A stretch of DNA of 7,132 bases from Acidobacteriota bacterium (GTDB lineage: Bacteria; Acidobacteriota; Terriglobia; Terriglobales; Acidobacteriaceae). The position numbers were made by a program, and so were the translations under genes. Each line of letters begins with the position of its first letter. The stretch's first letter is position 1. The DNA is taken from contig JAJZIF010000197.1 of assembly GCA_021810735.1 (NCBI GenBank), positions 1 to 7,132 on the forward strand, given 5' to 3'. Shown here in pieces: positions 6,368 through 7,132 of the stretch. A model generated the notes under the pieces. That model was given only the letters and a program-made list of their open reading frames with translations. It was not told where the DNA came from and made no database searches.

Positions 6368-7132
6368 ATGAAACGCATTGCACCAGTGATCGTAGCCTTT
6401 GTGTTCCTTGCCGCGTTCGCGGCTGGCCAATCGATGCGAGCAACACTAACAGGCAGGGTGACGGATCCAACCGGCGCCATCGTGCCCAACGCCGAAATCA
6501 CCATCACCGATACGGCAACGGGCGTAAAAACCATCGTGACATCGAACAGCGAGGGGTTCTACACTGCGCCGTTTCTATCTCCCGGCCCATATCAGATCAG
6601 CGTAACCCGGTCCGGATTCCAGAACTATCTCCACACCGGCCTGGTGCTTGATACAGAGCAGACGGTAACGGAAAACATCGTTCTTAAGGTCGGCAGTATT
6701 CATCAAACGGTCACCGTTCATGGTGGAACTCCGCTGATCGACTTGGCCACGGCAAACAGCGGCCAGTCGTTGACCGCTTTGCAGGCAGAAGAGCTGCCCA
6801 GCAATGGGCGGTCTCCGATTGGCTTTGCGCATCTGCTGTATGGCGCAGTCGCCAAAGGTAAACACTCGTCGTCGCAGACGCGGCCGTTTGACAACTCCGC
6901 GGCGTCGGACTTCAGTCTCGGCGGCGGCAACTCACAATCGAACGAGATTCTTTTGAACGGCGTGCCGAACATGGAGGACGGTGGGCGCGTAGCAGCCTAC
7001 AGCCCCGAGCTGGATGCGGTGCAGGCGGTTCACGTGGACGAATTTTCCGCCAATGCCGATCAGGGCGACACCTCCGGCGGCGTGATCAACATCACCACCA
7101 AGGCTGGAACCAATCACTTCCACGGAAGCGCT
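6368..7132 (+). CDS. Oar-like TonB-dependent outer-membrane transporter (second paralogue), N-terminal part
   Basis: Partial gene: 255 codons are open to the right edge. The order matches the first transporter: signal peptide MKRIAPVIVAFVFLAAFAAG (1-20), carboxypeptidase-regulatory-like domain (about 25-108, LTGRVTDPTGAIVPNAEITI), TonB-box-like QTVTVHGG (113-120), then the plug (ILLNGVPNMEDGG, SGGVINITTKAGTNHFHG). The barrel lies outside the window. It aligns without gaps to the first transporter, 197 of 255 residues identical by eye count. Differences concentrate in the signal peptide and the N-terminal domain (residues 43-115), while residues 172-210 are identical. A strong Shine-Dalgarno tract AAAGGGGG (6356-6363) precedes ATG by 4 bases. 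It presumably imports a related ligand; divergence of the N-terminal domain could mean different periplasmic partners. Whether the gene is intact beyond the edge is unknown. Confidence 0.93.
   Translation, partial: MKRIAPVIVAFVFLAAFAAGQSMRATLTGRVTDPTGAIVPNAEITITDTATGVKTIVTSNSEGFYTAPFLSPGPYQISVTRSGFQNYLHTGLVLDTEQTVTENIVLKVGSIHQTVTVHGGTPLIDLATANSGQSLTALQAEELPSNGRSPIGFAHLLYGAVAKGKHSSSQTRPFDNSAASDFSLGGGNSQSNEILLNGVPNMEDGGRVAAYSPELDAVQAVHVDEFSANADQGDTSGGVINITTKAGTNHFHGSA

Overview
The window looks like a chromosomal segment of a soil-type Acidobacteriota (Terriglobia/Acidobacteriia-like) bacterium. This rests on two very long TonB-dependent transporters of the Oar-like type, with an N-terminal carboxypeptidase-regulatory-like domain, plug and large barrel. 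That architecture is strongly expanded in Acidobacteriota. The coding DNA is moderately GC-rich and the intergenic promoters are AT-rich. The genus cannot be fixed from sequence alone.

Layout. Positions 1-650 (minus strand) hold the N-terminal 216 residues of a secreted DUF5060/DUF4038 (apiosidase-like) glycoside-hydrolase-type protein with a Tat-like signal; it runs off the left edge. A 221-bp divergent control region (651-871) carries a good sigma70-like promoter for each direction, a perfect 8-bp inverted repeat bracketing the hydrolase -10 box, and a 21-bp tandem repeat on the other side. Positions 872-1714 (plus) encode an IclR-family regulator. A roughly 700-bp non-coding stretch (1715-2412) has a promoter-like site with an overlapping inverted repeat, followed by an unusually long leader. 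Positions 2413-5964 encode a complete 1183-residue Oar-like TonB-dependent transporter, closed by a textbook intrinsic terminator. After a 403-bp intergenic region with its own promoter and a paired palindrome, a second transporter of the same family starts at 6368 and runs off the right edge.

The likely logic is a small polysaccharide-scavenging locus: an exported carbohydrate-active enzyme, a local IclR-type sensor transcribed divergently from it, and two outer-membrane importers. The link between regulator and hydrolase is supported by the shared, repeat-rich promoter region. The link to the transporters is inference from proximity. The two transporters are 77% identical over the 255 residues visible (197/255 counted by eye, no gaps), and the homology starts at the start codon; their upstream regions look unrelated.

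I found no CRISPR array, insertion sequence, tRNA/rRNA or clearly novel defence-like system. The most interesting material is the divergent operator region and the tandem paralogue pair.
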